Assembly: GCF_025200715.1 (NCBI RefSeq)
Contig: NZ_CP104143.1
Coordinates: forward strand, 806,001 to 870,000
Length of the DNA: 64,000 bases
Origin: Rhizobium sullae
GTDB taxonomy: Bacteria > Pseudomonadota > Alphaproteobacteria > Rhizobiales > Rhizobiaceae
Direction of reading: 5' to 3'
Shown: piece after piece, positions 33,130-42,211 of the stretch
How positions within the stretch are numbered: the first letter of the stretch is position 1
Layout: each line of letters begins with the position of its first letter
The notes under the pieces: model-generated
Database searches by the model: none
The model's input: the letters and a program-made list of their open reading frames with translations, nothing else
Told to the model about the DNA's origin: nothing
Translations under genes and position numbers: made by a program

Positions 33130-33192
33130 CCCATTGTCCGACCCGGAGACATCGGTAACAGATCGTACCTAAGACATGGGTGACAGCCTCGT
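33130..33192. mobile_element. Possible insertion-sequence end remnant next to tRNA-Ser
   Basis: The bases after the tRNA (CCCATTGTCCGACCCGGAG, then ACATCGGTAACAG and ACCTAAGACATGGGTGACAG) carry the repeated pattern ACAT(C/G)GGT-ACAG. Ends of this look are found on IS481-type elements in rhizobia. No transposase is present. The call rests on memory of such ends and on the repeated half-motif. Confidence 0.3.
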
Positions 33193-33316
33193 GCCGAACG
33201 GGTTGTCGATGCTTCCTACAAAGCCGGTGATGAGGGCGCGGGGTAGGCAGCCCATTCGTGCTTCGCGTGTTCATTTTAGTTTATATTGAAGACAGAAAGC
33301 ATGCGAGGATGCCGCC

Positions 33317-33571
33317 ATGTCCCGTACAACGACGATGACGGTCCGTCTCCGCGGAGCACTCAGCGACTTCGTTGCCGCCAATGTCGGCGAGACGGGCTCC
33401 TACGAAAATGTCAGCGAGTACATTCGTGACCTGATCCGCCGCGACAAGGAACGGGCGGACAAAGAAGCATTCGATCGGCTGAAAGCGGAATTGACTCATG
33501 CCTTCGCCGCCCCCGAGTCCGCCTACCATCCGCTCTCGGCGGCCGACGTCATCGCGCGCAACGCGACATAG
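33317..33571 (+). CDS. ParD-like ribbon-helix-helix antitoxin
   Basis: An 84-residue protein. MTVRLRGALSDFVAANVGE is the DNA-binding ribbon and first helix, then GSYENVSEYIRDLIRRDKE, typical of the ParD/CC2985 antitoxin family. The C-terminal tail would wrap the toxin. GAGGATGCCGCC precedes the ATG. It is followed after six bases by a toxin gene that is broken (next entry), so the antitoxin may now serve only as an autorepressor or be decaying. Confidence 0.8.
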   Translation: MSRTTTMTVRLRGALSDFVAANVGETGSYENVSEYIRDLIRRDKERADKEAFDRLKAELTHAFAAPESAYHPLSAADVIARNAT

Positions 33572-33577
33572 TCAAGA

Positions 33578-33880
33578 ATGGCGCCCGTCCGCATCCAGCA
33601 GGCGGCGTCTCACCGTCTGGACGAAATCTACCAGTACATGGGGTGCTGAGTGGCCGACCGCTATCTCACCGGCCTGTTCGCAGCTTTCGACAGAATAGAA
33701 ACGCACGAGGTGCTGTCAGGCCCGGTTCCCGCGGAGTTCGGAGTCGATGGCTATGTCTTTCGCTACGAAAGGCATTTCGTCTATTGGCGACGGCTCAGCA
33801 ACGGCGACATCGGTATCGTGACGATCCTGCATCAGCGCATGCACCAGATCGAGCGATTTCGAGAGGATTTCGGATTGTGA
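33578..33880 (+). pseudogene. ParE-like toxin, interrupted by an internal stop
   Basis: The frame starts MAPVRIQQAASHRLDEIYQY, the normal N-terminus of a RelE/ParE toxin, then reads MGC and a TGA at 33647. The same frame resumes as VADRYLTGLFAAFDRIETHE and continues to FVYWRRLSNGDIGIVTILHQR and HQIERFREDFGL, an intact C-terminal half. Between the halves the bases TGGGGTGCTGAG read WGAE in another frame, the sequence expected here, so two small deletions probably removed some codons, shifted the frame and restored it. The GTG at 33650 could in theory start a 76-residue fragment lacking the first helix. Confidence 0.72.
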
Positions 33881-34477
33881 TGAAGTGATGCCGCAACAGC
33901 GGAAAATTGCGAAGCCACAATTCACGCTGAAGTTCCCATGGACGTCATGCGGCTACGCAGGATCGTACATCGTCCCGGCAATGCGCTTGCCGTGAAACCG
34001 AATTCATCCGCGATCAGAATCGCGTGCGAAGAATCAATCCTTGCTAGGCAGTGATTCGTGCGGTGAAGCATCGTCAATTCGGGTGCCCCCTCATCCATGC
34101 CCGCATTGCGGGGCCGTCGTAAACGCCGCCGAATCCGACCGGAAATTGGTATCAATGCGGCACAGGAGGCGTCGTGCCACATATGTGAGGCGATGCTAAA
34201 CCCCTGCAAAACCGGCAGTTTCTTAACAAACCATAAAGAAATGCGGCGGCGCCTGCCCAACTTGTGGCCTTTCAGCAACAGGACGCCGGTAAGGCGGATG
34301 CAAATACCACAAAGGCGTAAGTTGGTGATTGCGTGAGAGGCGCGGTCTTGTATTTTCAACTTCGGAAGCGAGGGCGGTTGATCGTCCGACTTCTTGAAAC
34401 ATGGGGATGGGGCAGGGAACGCTGCTCTAACGGCGAAAAATCCCAGACCCGATCGAAACTTTGAATTGGAGGTCACT
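33881..34477. other. Long intergenic region upstream of the porin gene
   Basis: 597 bases with no supported gene. It contains a CCCCCTCATCCATGCCCGC segment at 34086 like the start of the RIME-type repeat near iolB, and an A-rich stretch with TTAACAAACCATAAAGAAA around 34224. The porin promoter and a long 5' leader are expected here; porin leaders are often bound by small RNAs. I could not define a promoter with confidence. Confidence 0.4.
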
Positions 34478-35575
34478 ATGACAATCAAGAGCCTTCTTCT
34501 CGGCTCCGCTGCTGCTCTCGCAGTAGTTTCCGGCGCCCAGGCTGCCGACGCCATCGTCGCTGCCGAGCCGGAGCCGGTTGAATACGTCCGCGTCTGCGAC
34601 GCTTACGGCACTGGTTATTTCTACATCCCAGGCACCGAAACCTGCCTCAAGATCCAGGGTTACATCCGCTTCCAGGTTGACTGGTCCGCTGGTGACGTTG
34701 CTGACCAGATTTACGGCGGCGAAGACTGGTCTGCCCGTACTCGCGGTCAGGTTGCCTTCACGGCCAAGAGCGACACCGAATACGGTCCGCTGACAGGTGT
34801 TATCGTCTATCAGGCGAACTTCCGCCCGAACGGCGTTGCCAACAGCCAGGACGATCAGAACGACACGATCATCGATGAAGCTTACATCGACATCGCCGGC
34901 TTCCGCGTTGGTAAGTTCGTCAACTGGTGGGATGCTGACTTCTCCGGTGAAACCGAATCCATCAACAACAACACCAACTTCAACGCGATCCGTTACCAGT
35001 ACGACTCTGGCGACTTCTACGCCGGTATCGCTGTTGAAGAGCTGACACGCACCGATGACGACGACACCCGTTCGATTGGCGGTGTTGTTGTGGGGACGGA
35101 CTTCCCCTCTAATGGTGGTAACAACGTCGGTATCGACGCTGCTGTTGGCGGCAAGTTCGGTGCCATCAGCTGGGAACTTCTCGGCGGTTACGACATCGAC
35201 CGTGAAGATGGCGCCATCCGTGGCATCATCTATGCAGACATCGGCCCGGGCACGTTCGGTCTTGCCGGTGTATGGGCAAGCGGTGTGTCGGACTACTACG
35301 CCAACGGCGAATGGGCAATCGCTGCTCAGTACGCTGTCAAGGCAACCGACAAGTTCACTATCACCCCGGCTGTTCAGTACACCAACAACATCGAGTCCGA
35401 CGATGAAGGCGAATTCGACGGCGGCAGCGAATGGCGCGCTGGTGTCACGCTCGACTACGAAATCGTTGAGAACCTCTCCACGAAGGTCACTGTCAACTAC
35501 GTCGCCGAGGATTTCGACGATGCTGAAGACGTTGACGGCGTAACGGGCTTCTTCCGCCTGCAGCGTTCGTTCTAA
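34478..35575 (+). CDS. ropA: Outer-membrane porin, RopA family
   Basis: A 365-residue porin of the alphaproteobacterial Porin_2 family. A signal peptide MTIKSLLLGSAAALAVVSGAQA is followed by ADAIVAAEPEPVEYVRVCDAYG, the typical RopA/Omp2b N-terminus with two Cys (VCDAYG and TETCLKI). The barrel has alternating strands rich in Tyr and Gly and ends in FFRLQRSF with a C-terminal Phe for BAM recognition. GGAGGT precedes the ATG. Codon use is shifted to preferred T/C-ending codons, as in highly expressed genes. Rhizobia carry several ropA paralogues, so the symbol is at family level. Confidence 0.93.
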   Translation: MTIKSLLLGSAAALAVVSGAQAADAIVAAEPEPVEYVRVCDAYGTGYFYIPGTETCLKIQGYIRFQVDWSAGDVADQIYGGEDWSARTRGQVAFTAKSDTEYGPLTGVIVYQANFRPNGVANSQDDQNDTIIDEAYIDIAGFRVGKFVNWWDADFSGETESINNNTNFNAIRYQYDSGDFYAGIAVEELTRTDDDDTRSIGGVVVGTDFPSNGGNNVGIDAAVGGKFGAISWELLGGYDIDREDGAIRGIIYADIGPGTFGLAGVWASGVSDYYANGEWAIAAQYAVKATDKFTITPAVQYTNNIESDDEGEFDGGSEWRAGVTLDYEIVENLSTKVTVNYVAEDFDDAEDVDGVTGFFRLQRSF

Positions 35576-35597
35576 TCTGACCATCGGTCAAATCGGG

Positions 35598-35624
35598 AAG
35601 CCCGGCTTTCGAGCCGGGCTTTTT
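35598..35624 (+). terminator. Rho-independent terminator of the porin gene
   Basis: AGCCCGGCT-TTCG-AGCCGGGCT forms a nine-base stem with a stable tetraloop, followed by a short T run. It begins 23 bases after the stop codon. Confidence 0.9.
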
Positions 35625-35669
35625 GCGCTGTGGATGTTCGCATCCGGCGGCTCGGAGGCGGCTTTGCCG

Positions 35670-36554
35670 TCAGAGATCTTGGAGAAAACGACGGATTTCC
35701 GCTTCCACATCATCGCGGTGCAGCAGCGGTACGTGTCCCTGATGTCTTGCAATGAGTTGCCGTGCTGCCGGATGCCGCCTCAGCATCTCTTCGACCGTTG
35801 CCTTTGACAGCAGCTTCGAGTTCTCGCCGCGGATAATCAAAAGCGGTATCTCCGCCATTGCGTCGAACTGTTTCCAGAGATCCGGCACCGGCTTGCTGAA
35901 GTCGGCGGCGATCATCGCCTCTGCGATCGCCGGATCGAAATCCGCGGCCAATCCATCGCCAGTCTCGCGATAGATCGCGTGAGCCATGCCGCGCCAATCG
36001 TCGGCGGAAAGAGCGGGAAATTCCGCTTCGTGCAGTTCGCGAAGCAATCTGGTCGCCTCATCCCAGTCGCGGGGTTTTGGCGGATTTGCGAGATAGTTCT
36101 GAATATGCCGAAGCCCTTCCGGTTCGAGCACGGGGCCGACATCGTTCAGGACGACGCATGCCAGCAATTCCAGCTTCATCTCGGCGACCAGATGAAGGAT
36201 CAGCCCGCCGCGCGAGGTGCCGATGAAGGCTGCGCGTTGAATGCCGAAGGCGGCGCAGGCGGTCAGGACGTCGTTCGCCTCCACGGCGAGATTGTAATTC
36301 TGCTTGTTCTCATCCCACGCCGAGCGGCCGCGTCCGCGGGAGTCGAGCGCGAGCACGCGCCTGGGGCGCTCCGGATCCTTCGAGAGCGTCAGCGCGAGCT
36401 GATGAAAATCGCGGGAATTGCGCGTCAGACCGGAAAGGCAGATCACCGGCGGGGAAGCCGAATTCCCGGCGCCATAGTCGCGGGCGTAGAGCTTGAGGCC
36501 GTCGGCCGATAGGTATGTCTTTTCCTCGAAGCCGTCAGTGGTGCTTGAAAACAT
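35670..36554 (-). CDS. Alpha/beta hydrolase
   Basis: A 294-residue alpha/beta hydrolase. VICLSGLTRNSRDF supplies the oxyanion-side strand, and GTSRGGLI the nucleophile elbow with the catalytic serine. DSRGRGRSAWD is the typical loop after strand 4, and the final GHVPLLHRDD carries the catalytic His. It is a cytosolic esterase-like enzyme of unknown substrate. It stands alone between the porin and slt genes. Confidence 0.85.
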   Translation of the reverse strand: MFSSTTDGFEEKTYLSADGLKLYARDYGAGNSASPPVICLSGLTRNSRDFHQLALTLSKDPERPRRVLALDSRGRGRSAWDENKQNYNLAVEANDVLTACAAFGIQRAAFIGTSRGGLILHLVAEMKLELLACVVLNDVGPVLEPEGLRHIQNYLANPPKPRDWDEATRLLRELHEAEFPALSADDWRGMAHAIYRETGDGLAADFDPAIAEAMIAADFSKPVPDLWKQFDAMAEIPLLIIRGENSKLLSKATVEEMLRRHPAARQLIARHQGHVPLLHRDDVEAEIRRFLQDL

Positions 36555-36613
36555 TGCGATTTCCCAATTGAGACTTGGGAAATCTAGCCCGCTTCAGGAG
36601 ATAAGCAAATCGA

Positions 36614-38689
36614 TCAGGATGAAGATCGTCCGCCGATCAGGTCGCGCTCGATATCCGGCGTCTGCCCGAGCCGCGCCTTGTAGACCTCGTAATTCTCCAT
36701 CACGCGCTGCACGTAGTTGCGCGTCTCGGGGAAGGGGATGCGCTCGATCCAGTCGATGATCTCGTTGATGGATTTGCCGCGCGGGTCGCCGTAGCGGCTG
36801 ATCCATTCGGGCACGCGCTTCGGTCCGGCATTGTAGGCGATGAAGGTCAGGATGTAGGAGCCGCCGAAGGCGTCGATTTGTTCGCCGAGATAATGCGCGC
36901 CGAGCGTGGCGTTGTAGCCGGCGTCCGCCGTCAGCTTGTCGGCGGAATAGGTAATGTTGTGGCGCTTGGCGACGGCCTTGGCGGTCCCGGGCAAAAGCTG
37001 CAGGAGGCCGCGGGCGTTTGCGGCCGAGACGGCGGCGGGGTTGAAGGCGCTCTCCTGCCGGGCGATCGCATAGGCAAGTGCCTTGCCGGAGCCGGAGATA
37101 TTCGCGTTCGAGGGGATGACGCCTACAGGAAAGGCAAGTGCGGCGACATCCATGCCGCGCGAATAGGCGATCTTGCCGACCTGGAGCGACAGGTGATGGT
37201 CGCCGGAGCGTTCGGCCTGCGCCGTCAGGATCGCAAGTTCGCCGGCGCTTTGCAGCTGCTCGGCGAGCGCCAGGTAAAGGCTGGCCGCGCGCCAGCCGTG
37301 GCCAGCGGCCTCAAGCCGTGAAATCGCCTGCACCGCCTCGCGGGACTGGAGGCGTTGCCGGTCTTCGGCGCTCGGCGACGGATAGGAGACGTTAAGCGTC
37401 TTGCGGCCCAGCCTCTCGGCCGCGAGCTGGCCGTAGAAAGTGCTCGGGAAGTTTGCTGCCTTTGCGTAGAATTCGCTGGATTTGCCAGGCCCGCCCGCTT
37501 CGGCCGCGCGACCCAGCCAATACCAGGCCCGCGAAACGGAGATCGGACCGTTCGAAACTTGCAGAATCTTGCGGAAATGCGTCTCGGCCGTTGCCGGATC
37601 CTGCAGTCCGCGCAGCGCGTACCAGCCGGCATGGAATTCGGCTTCGACGATGTCCGTCGGGTTCGTCGCGACATGGTTGGCGACAATGCGGTAGGCTTCC
37701 TTGAACTGGCCCTGGTCGACGAGGCCGCGGCTGACGATACGCTGCTCGTTCCACCATTCGCCGGAATTGACCAGCGCGTCGCGCACGGAGGGCATCTGAC
37801 CCAGAAGCTTGGCGGCTTCGACATATTTGTCTTGCTTGCGCAGATATTCGATGCGGGCGAAGAGATAGCCCGGATCCTTCGACCACTTGCTGTCGACTCC
37901 ATTCAGAAGCGCGCCGGCATTGGCAGCCTTGCCTGCGACTGCCGACCACGCCTTGTGGAGAGACTGCGCCTGGCCCATGTCGCCGAAGCGTTTGGCCTGT
38001 GCCGTCCGGCCGCGATACATCAGATATTCCATCCGCGCCTTGTGGTCGGCCGCACCAAGCAGAGCGGAGAACTCCGTCAGGATCTTGTCTTCCGTCTCCT
38101 TGTCCAGCGCTTCGCTGCGCCAGACCTTGCGGATATATTTCTCGGCCTGCGCCTGCTTGCCCGCAGAAACCAGTGCGCGCGAAAGGATCATCGCGCCCGG
38201 GGTCGTTTCCGGTGCGGTATCGCCGAAGGCCGCAAGGACCGCTGCCGGGTCCGGATTTTCGTCGTAGAGCGCGCGCTCGGAATTCGCGCGCAGCTTGGAA
38301 AGCCCCGGCCAGCCCTTGAGTTCCTGTGCGGCGCCGGCAATCTCGTAGGAAGGCACGCCCTTGATGCCAGAAACGGCGATCGCCCATGTCAGGATATGCC
38401 GGTCGAGCGTCCCCTTGCCCATGCCGTTGCGGATCGAGATGGCCTGCTGCGGATTCTTGTCGGAAAGCGCGTCTAATCCGGCCTTCAAGCTGCCGCTCAC
38501 GGGCGCGACGGTCGTGCTGCGCGGAATGGCGCCGGTCATGATCGATTCCGGCACGGAGGTTTGCGGCACGAAGCCGAGTGGCTTTACTCCGGGTGCTGGA
38601 GTGCCCGCTTCAGGCAGCGGCGCGGCGACGCTGCTCCACGCGGCGGCCGCAAGGCCGAGGGCGGAGAAGATCAACACAGCTCTTTTCAT
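36614..38689 (-). CDS. Soluble lytic murein transglycosylase
   Basis: A 691-residue periplasmic protein. A signal peptide (MKRAVLIFSALGLAAAAW, cut near SVA) is followed by a long alpha-helical TPR-like superhelix, then a C-terminal SLT domain. AIARQESAF holds the catalytic Glu, GLLQLLPGTAKAVA and ILTFIAYNAGPKRV complete the lysozyme-like site. It cleaves peptidoglycan to 1,6-anhydro-muropeptides. Order and length correspond to Slt70-type enzymes. It is divergent from dapA, the same neighbour relation seen in many rhizobia. Confidence 0.92.
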   Translation of the reverse strand: MKRAVLIFSALGLAAAAWSSVAAPLPEAGTPAPGVKPLGFVPQTSVPESIMTGAIPRSTTVAPVSGSLKAGLDALSDKNPQQAISIRNGMGKGTLDRHILTWAIAVSGIKGVPSYEIAGAAQELKGWPGLSKLRANSERALYDENPDPAAVLAAFGDTAPETTPGAMILSRALVSAGKQAQAEKYIRKVWRSEALDKETEDKILTEFSALLGAADHKARMEYLMYRGRTAQAKRFGDMGQAQSLHKAWSAVAGKAANAGALLNGVDSKWSKDPGYLFARIEYLRKQDKYVEAAKLLGQMPSVRDALVNSGEWWNEQRIVSRGLVDQGQFKEAYRIVANHVATNPTDIVEAEFHAGWYALRGLQDPATAETHFRKILQVSNGPISVSRAWYWLGRAAEAGGPGKSSEFYAKAANFPSTFYGQLAAERLGRKTLNVSYPSPSAEDRQRLQSREAVQAISRLEAAGHGWRAASLYLALAEQLQSAGELAILTAQAERSGDHHLSLQVGKIAYSRGMDVAALAFPVGVIPSNANISGSGKALAYAIARQESAFNPAAVSAANARGLLQLLPGTAKAVAKRHNITYSADKLTADAGYNATLGAHYLGEQIDAFGGSYILTFIAYNAGPKRVPEWISRYGDPRGKSINEIIDWIERIPFPETRNYVQRVMENYEVYKARLGQTPDIERDLIGGRSSS

Positions 38690-38904
38690 CCGGGATACTC
38701 GCGAGGAAAATATGCCTTGAGTTTCGCAACAGGCCTCTTAATGAAACCTTACCGAAACCGGTAAAATTCGTTCACATTTGATGTCGGAATTTGCCCTAAA
38801 CCGATCTATGCGCGCTTGTCGCGGCGATTTCGCCGCTTTATGGTGCGCAACCTATATTCAAGGAATGCGGCTGAAGCGTGGATATCAGCCGTGAGGAGTT
38901 GCGC

Positions 38905-39789
38905 ATGTTCCAGGGATCCATTCCCGCCCTCGTCACCCCCTTCACTGATGCCGGACTGGTGGATGAAGCCTCCTTCGCCGCCCATGTCGATTGGCAGATC
39001 AGGGAAGGCAGCAGCGGTCTCGTTCCGGTCGGCACGACCGGCGAGTCTCCGACGCTCTCGCATGCCGAGCACAAACGGGTCGTGGAAATCTGCATCGAAG
39101 CGGCGGCCAAGCGTGTGCCGGTCATGGCAGGCGCAGGCTCGAACAATACGCGCGAGGCGATCGAGCTTGCCCAGCACGCCGAGAAGGCCGGTGCTGATGC
39201 CGTGCTCGTCGTCACGCCTTACTACAACAAGCCGACGCAGAAAGGCTTGATCGCGCATTTCTCGGCCGTCGCCGAGGCCGTCAGGCTGCCGATCTATATC
39301 TACAACATTCCCGGCCGCTCGGTGGTCGACATGACGCCGGAAACGATGGGCGCGCTTGCCAAGGCGCATTCGAACATCGTGGGTGTCAAGGATGCGACCG
39401 GCAAGATCGAGCGCGTCTCCGAACAGCGCATCACCTGCGGCAAGGATTTTCGCCAGCTCTCTGGCGAGGATGCGACGGCCCTCGGCTTCAACGCCCATGG
39501 CGGCGTCGGCTGCATTTCGGTGACGGCGAACGTCGCACCACGTCTTTGTGCCGAGTTCCAGGCGGCGACGCTTGCGGGCGATTACACGAAGGCGCTCGAA
39601 TACCAGGACCGCCTGATGCCGCTGCACAAGGCGATCTTCCTAGAGCCCGGCCTCTGCGGCGCGAAATACGGCCTCCATAAACTCGAACGCATGAGCCGCA
39701 ACGTGCGCTCCCCGCTCATCTCCACGCTAGAGCCGGCGACGGAAGCGGCAATCGACGCCGCCATGCGCCACGCCGGTTTGCTGAACTGA
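38905..39789 (+). CDS. dapA: 4-hydroxy-tetrahydrodipicolinate synthase
   Basis: A 294-residue TIM-barrel aldolase. [12 protein letters not shown] opens the barrel, [14 protein letters not shown] is the pyruvate/aspartate-semialdehyde signature, YNIPGR contains the catalytic Tyr, and VGVKDATG the Schiff-base Lys. It condenses pyruvate with aspartate semialdehyde for lysine and diaminopimelate. GAGGAG lies seven bases before ATG 38905. A GC-rich hairpin (GCGGCGA-TT-TCGCCGC at 38821-38836) lies in the upstream gap. Confidence 0.96.
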   Translation: MFQGSIPALVTPFTDAGLVDEASFAAHVDWQIREGSSGLVPVGTTGESPTLSHAEHKRVVEICIEAAAKRVPVMAGAGSNNTREAIELAQHAEKAGADAVLVVTPYYNKPTQKGLIAHFSAVAEAVRLPIYIYNIPGRSVVDMTPETMGALAKAHSNIVGVKDATGKIERVSEQRITCGKDFRQLSGEDATALGFNAHGGVGCISVTANVAPRLCAEFQAATLAGDYTKALEYQDRLMPLHKAIFLEPGLCGAKYGLHKLERMSRNVRSPLISTLEPATEAAIDAAMRHAGLLN

Positions 39790-39905
39790 GCGGAGCGTGA
39801 AGGCGGGCGGCGTCCGTCTTCACAAGTTCCGGCTGTTTCCCTACATAAGGGCAGGAAATGAGGGCGCGGTTTTGCGCGCGCCCCTGCAAGGAATTGGAAT
39901 AAATC

Positions 39906-40385
39906 ATGGCCCCCAGAGGCAGCGAGCGCGTCGTCAAGAAGGTCGTGGCCGAAAACCGCAAGGCCCGCTTCAACTACGAAATCATCGATACGTATGAGGC
40001 CGGGATCGTCTTGAAGGGCACCGAGGTCAAGTCGCTGCGCGAAGGAAAGGCCAATATCGCCGAATCTTACGCGTCGGATGAAGGCGGCGAGATCTGGCTG
40101 ATCAATTCCTATCTGCCGGAATACCTGCAGGCCAACCGCTTCAATCACGAGCCGCGCCGCCGCCGTAAGCTGCTGCTGTCGAGTCGCGAGATTAACAGGC
40201 TGCGCGCTGGCATCAACCGTGAAGGCATGACCCTGATCCCGTTGAAGATCTATTTCAACGACCGCGGCCGGGCGAAGATGGAACTGGCGCTCGCCAAGGG
40301 CAAGAAGCTGCATGACAAGCGCGAGTCCGAGAAGGAACGCGATTGGAATAGGCAGAAGAGCCGCCTGCTGAAGGACAATCGTTGA
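39906..40385 (+). CDS. smpB: SsrA-binding protein
   Basis: A 159-residue protein with the SmpB OB-fold: [39 protein letters not shown], and a basic C-terminal tail ending [19 protein letters not shown] in outline. It binds tmRNA and brings it to stalled ribosomes. The tmRNA gene is not in the window. It lies 116 bases after dapA and is probably transcribed with it and with the DUF3830 gene. Confidence 0.96.
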   Translation: MAPRGSERVVKKVVAENRKARFNYEIIDTYEAGIVLKGTEVKSLREGKANIAESYASDEGGEIWLINSYLPEYLQANRFNHEPRRRRKLLLSSREINRLRAGINREGMTLIPLKIYFNDRGRAKMELALAKGKKLHDKRESEKERDWNRQKSRLLKDNR

Positions 40386-40388
40386 CCG

Positions 40389-40805
40389 ATGCGAAGGTTG
40401 AAGATTTTGGTCGCGTCGCATGTCTTCGTGGCGAAGCTGGAGATTGAGAGGGCGCCGAAGACCTGCGCGGCGTTCACGTCGCTGCTGCCTTTTCGAAATC
40501 AGACCATCCATTCGCGCTGGAGCGGGGAGGCGGTCTGGGTGCCGCTCGGCGATTATCAGTTCGGCGTGGATTTCGAAAACCACACCCGCCATCCGTCGCG
40601 CGGCGATATCCTGCTTTATCCGGGCGGACACAGCGAGACGGAACTGCTCTTTGCCTATGGCAGCTCGTCATTTGCGAGCAAGATGGGCGCCCTTGCCGGC
40701 AATCATTTCCTGACGATCGTCGAAGGCCGCGAGCAGCTCGCGGATATGGGCAACCTGGTGCTCTGGAAGGGCGCCCAGCCGATCCTGTTCGAGGCTTTGG
40801 ATTGA
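40389..40805 (+). CDS. DUF3830 family protein
   Basis: A 138-residue protein. APKTCAAFTSLLPF, IHSRWSGEAVWVPLGD and DILLYPGG match DUF3830, a cyclophilin-like small barrel family. No catalytic role is established. It begins three bases after the smpB stop, so the two are translated from one message. The convergent NYN gene ends three bases from its stop. Confidence 0.8.
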   Translation: MRRLKILVASHVFVAKLEIERAPKTCAAFTSLLPFRNQTIHSRWSGEAVWVPLGDYQFGVDFENHTRHPSRGDILLYPGGHSETELLFAYGSSSFASKMGALAGNHFLTIVEGREQLADMGNLVLWKGAQPILFEALD

Positions 40806-40808
40806 GGA

Positions 40809-41390
40809 TTACTCCTCGAAGTCGCTCGCCGGGGCGATCTCGACAGGCTTCTGCGGGCGTTCGGACGGGTCGCGGCCGATCTCGCTTTTCAGCGACAGCA
40901 GATCGATAAAGTGATCCGCCTGGCGGCGCAGGTCGTCGGCAATCATTGGCGGTTGGGTGGCCATCGTGGAGATGATCGACACCTTGCGGCCCTTGCGCTG
41001 AAGGGCTTCCACCAGAGTCGTAAAATCGCCGTCTCCGGAGAAGATGACCAAGTGGTCGACGGTTTCGGATTGCTCCATGGCGTCGATCGCCAGTTCGATA
41101 TCCATGTTGCCCTTGATCTTCCGGCGGCCCATGGAGTCGGTGAACTCCTTGGCAGGCTTGGTGACGACCTTGTAGCCGTTGTAGTCGAGCCAGTCGATCA
41201 GCGGGCGGATGGAGGAATATTCCTGGTCCTCGATCAGCGCGGTGTAATAGTAGGCGCGCAGCAGGTATCCGCGTTTCTGGAATGCTTTCAGAAGCTTGCG
41301 ATAGTCGATATCGAAGCCAAGGCTCTTGGATGCAGCGTAGAGGTTGGCGCCGTCTATGAAGAGTGCAATTTTTTCGCGTGGGTCGAACAT
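40809..41390 (-). CDS. NYN domain (LabA/DUF88-like) putative ribonuclease
   Basis: A 193-residue protein with a PIN-like NYN domain. FIDGANLYAASKSLG carries the first metal Asp, EQSETVDHLVIFSGDGDFTTL the second acidic cluster (SGDGDF), and QRKGRKVSIIST follows. These residues fit a single-strand RNA nuclease. The C-terminal tail is acidic and variable. ATG 41390 is preferred over TTG 41405. It is convergent with smpB-DUF3830 and divergent from rpoZ, next to RNA quality-control and stringent-response genes. Confidence 0.85.
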   Translation of the reverse strand: MFDPREKIALFIDGANLYAASKSLGFDIDYRKLLKAFQKRGYLLRAYYYTALIEDQEYSSIRPLIDWLDYNGYKVVTKPAKEFTDSMGRRKIKGNMDIELAIDAMEQSETVDHLVIFSGDGDFTTLVEALQRKGRKVSIISTMATQPPMIADDLRRQADHFIDLLSLKSEIGRDPSERPQKPVEIAPASDFEE

Positions 41391-41471
41391 CGCTTGCCAA
41401 TCCAATTAGAGTAATCCAAAATTTCTTCGGTCAAAATTCCATAAAAACAATGGCTTAATCAAACGAAGAAA

Positions 41472-41498
41472 GAATAATTCTTAATTTATGAATTATTC
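41472..41498. promoter_or_regulatory. AT-rich dyad between the NYN gene and rpoZ
   Basis: GAATAATTC (41472-41480) and GAATTATTC (41490-41498) are a perfect nine-base inverted repeat with a nine-base spacer, in the AT-rich 296-base gap between the divergent genes. The centre-to-centre distance of the arms is 18 bases, suitable for a dimeric regulator. Not a motif I can assign. Confidence 0.4.
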
Positions 41499-41686
41499 AT
41501 ATAAAGGAGATTTAGGGCACGATTCGGCATATTCCAAGCAACTAACGGTGGAATTGTCACATTCCTCCGAAAATTTTAGCAGGACGGCGCATAAACGGCG
41601 GGGCCGTGCACGAAAAACTTGAATTCGCCGGCTTTTAATTGTATCGGGCATGCTAATCCCGAAATCACGACCGTAAAGGACAGGCA

Positions 41687-42091
41687 ATGGCCCGTGTCAC
41701 AGTTGAAGATTGCATCGACAAAGTTGAGAACCGCTTCGAGCTGGTTCTACTTGCCAGCCACCGCGCCCGGCTGATTTCCCAGGGTGCCTCGATCACCATC
41801 GATCGTGACAACGACAAGAACCCCGTCGTGGCGCTGCGTGAAATCGCCGACGAGACGCTGTCTCCCGACGATCTGAAGGAAGACCTGATCCACTCGCTGC
41901 AGAAGCACGTCGAAGTCGACGAGCCTGAGCCTGATCCGGCCAGCCTTATTGCCGCTGGCGGCGCTGCTGCTGCGGACGGCGAGGAGCAGGACGATCAGCC
42001 CGAGACGGTCACTTTCGATCAGATGTCGGAAGAAGAGCTCCTTGCCGGTATCGAAGGCCTCGTGCCGCCGGAAAAGAGCGACGACTACTAA
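41687..42091 (+). CDS. rpoZ: RNA polymerase omega subunit
   Basis: A 134-residue protein. [20 protein letters not shown] and [12 protein letters not shown] are invariant omega signatures, and an acidic C-terminal extension of about 50 residues is usual in Rhizobiales. It helps assemble RNA polymerase and forms part of a ppGpp site, which matches its position before rsh. AAAGGACAG precedes the ATG. Confidence 0.96.
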   Translation: MARVTVEDCIDKVENRFELVLLASHRARLISQGASITIDRDNDKNPVVALREIADETLSPDDLKEDLIHSLQKHVEVDEPEPDPASLIAAGGAAAADGEEQDDQPETVTFDQMSEEELLAGIEGLVPPEKSDDY

Positions 42092-42159
42092 GAAGTCGCG
42101 GGACGATTACCAATCGTCAATCTTGCGCCTTTAGTGCTAAGGCATATTATTGCCTGTGC

Positions 42160-42195
42160 GTGCGCCAATCGGTGATTGGCGCGCTTTTGTTTTTA
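42160..42195 (+). terminator. Terminator or attenuator between rpoZ and rsh
   Basis: GCGCCAATC-GGT-GATTGGCGC is a perfect nine-base stem with a three-base loop, followed by GCTTTTGTTTTTA. It ends only three bases before the GGAG of rsh, so either rsh has a start site inside this leader or transcription must read through. A weaker stem (GCCTT...AAGGC, 42127-42143) lies just upstream. Confidence 0.8.
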
Positions 42196-42211
42196 TTGGA
42201 GTAGTTCCGGG

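Noticed and set aside
33020..33274. Minus-strand ORF reading RGRDSNPRYAFDVYSLSRG
   Set aside because: It is the antisense of tRNA-Ser, a well-known false protein that recurs in databases.
33922..34554. 210-codon minus-strand ORF upstream of the porin
   Set aside because: Runs into the porin signal-peptide region, has no ribosome site, and looks like random translation.
34427..35584. 385-codon minus-strand ORF
   Set aside because: It mirrors the porin gene frame by frame; strong codon bias on the plus strand creates the long open frame.
38806..39627. 273-codon minus-strand ORF
   Set aside because: Antisense shadow of dapA.
39862..39883. GGGCGCG/CGCGCCC stem just upstream of smpB
   Set aside because: No T tract, and it is within a probable dapA-smpB transcript; noted only as a possible leader structure.
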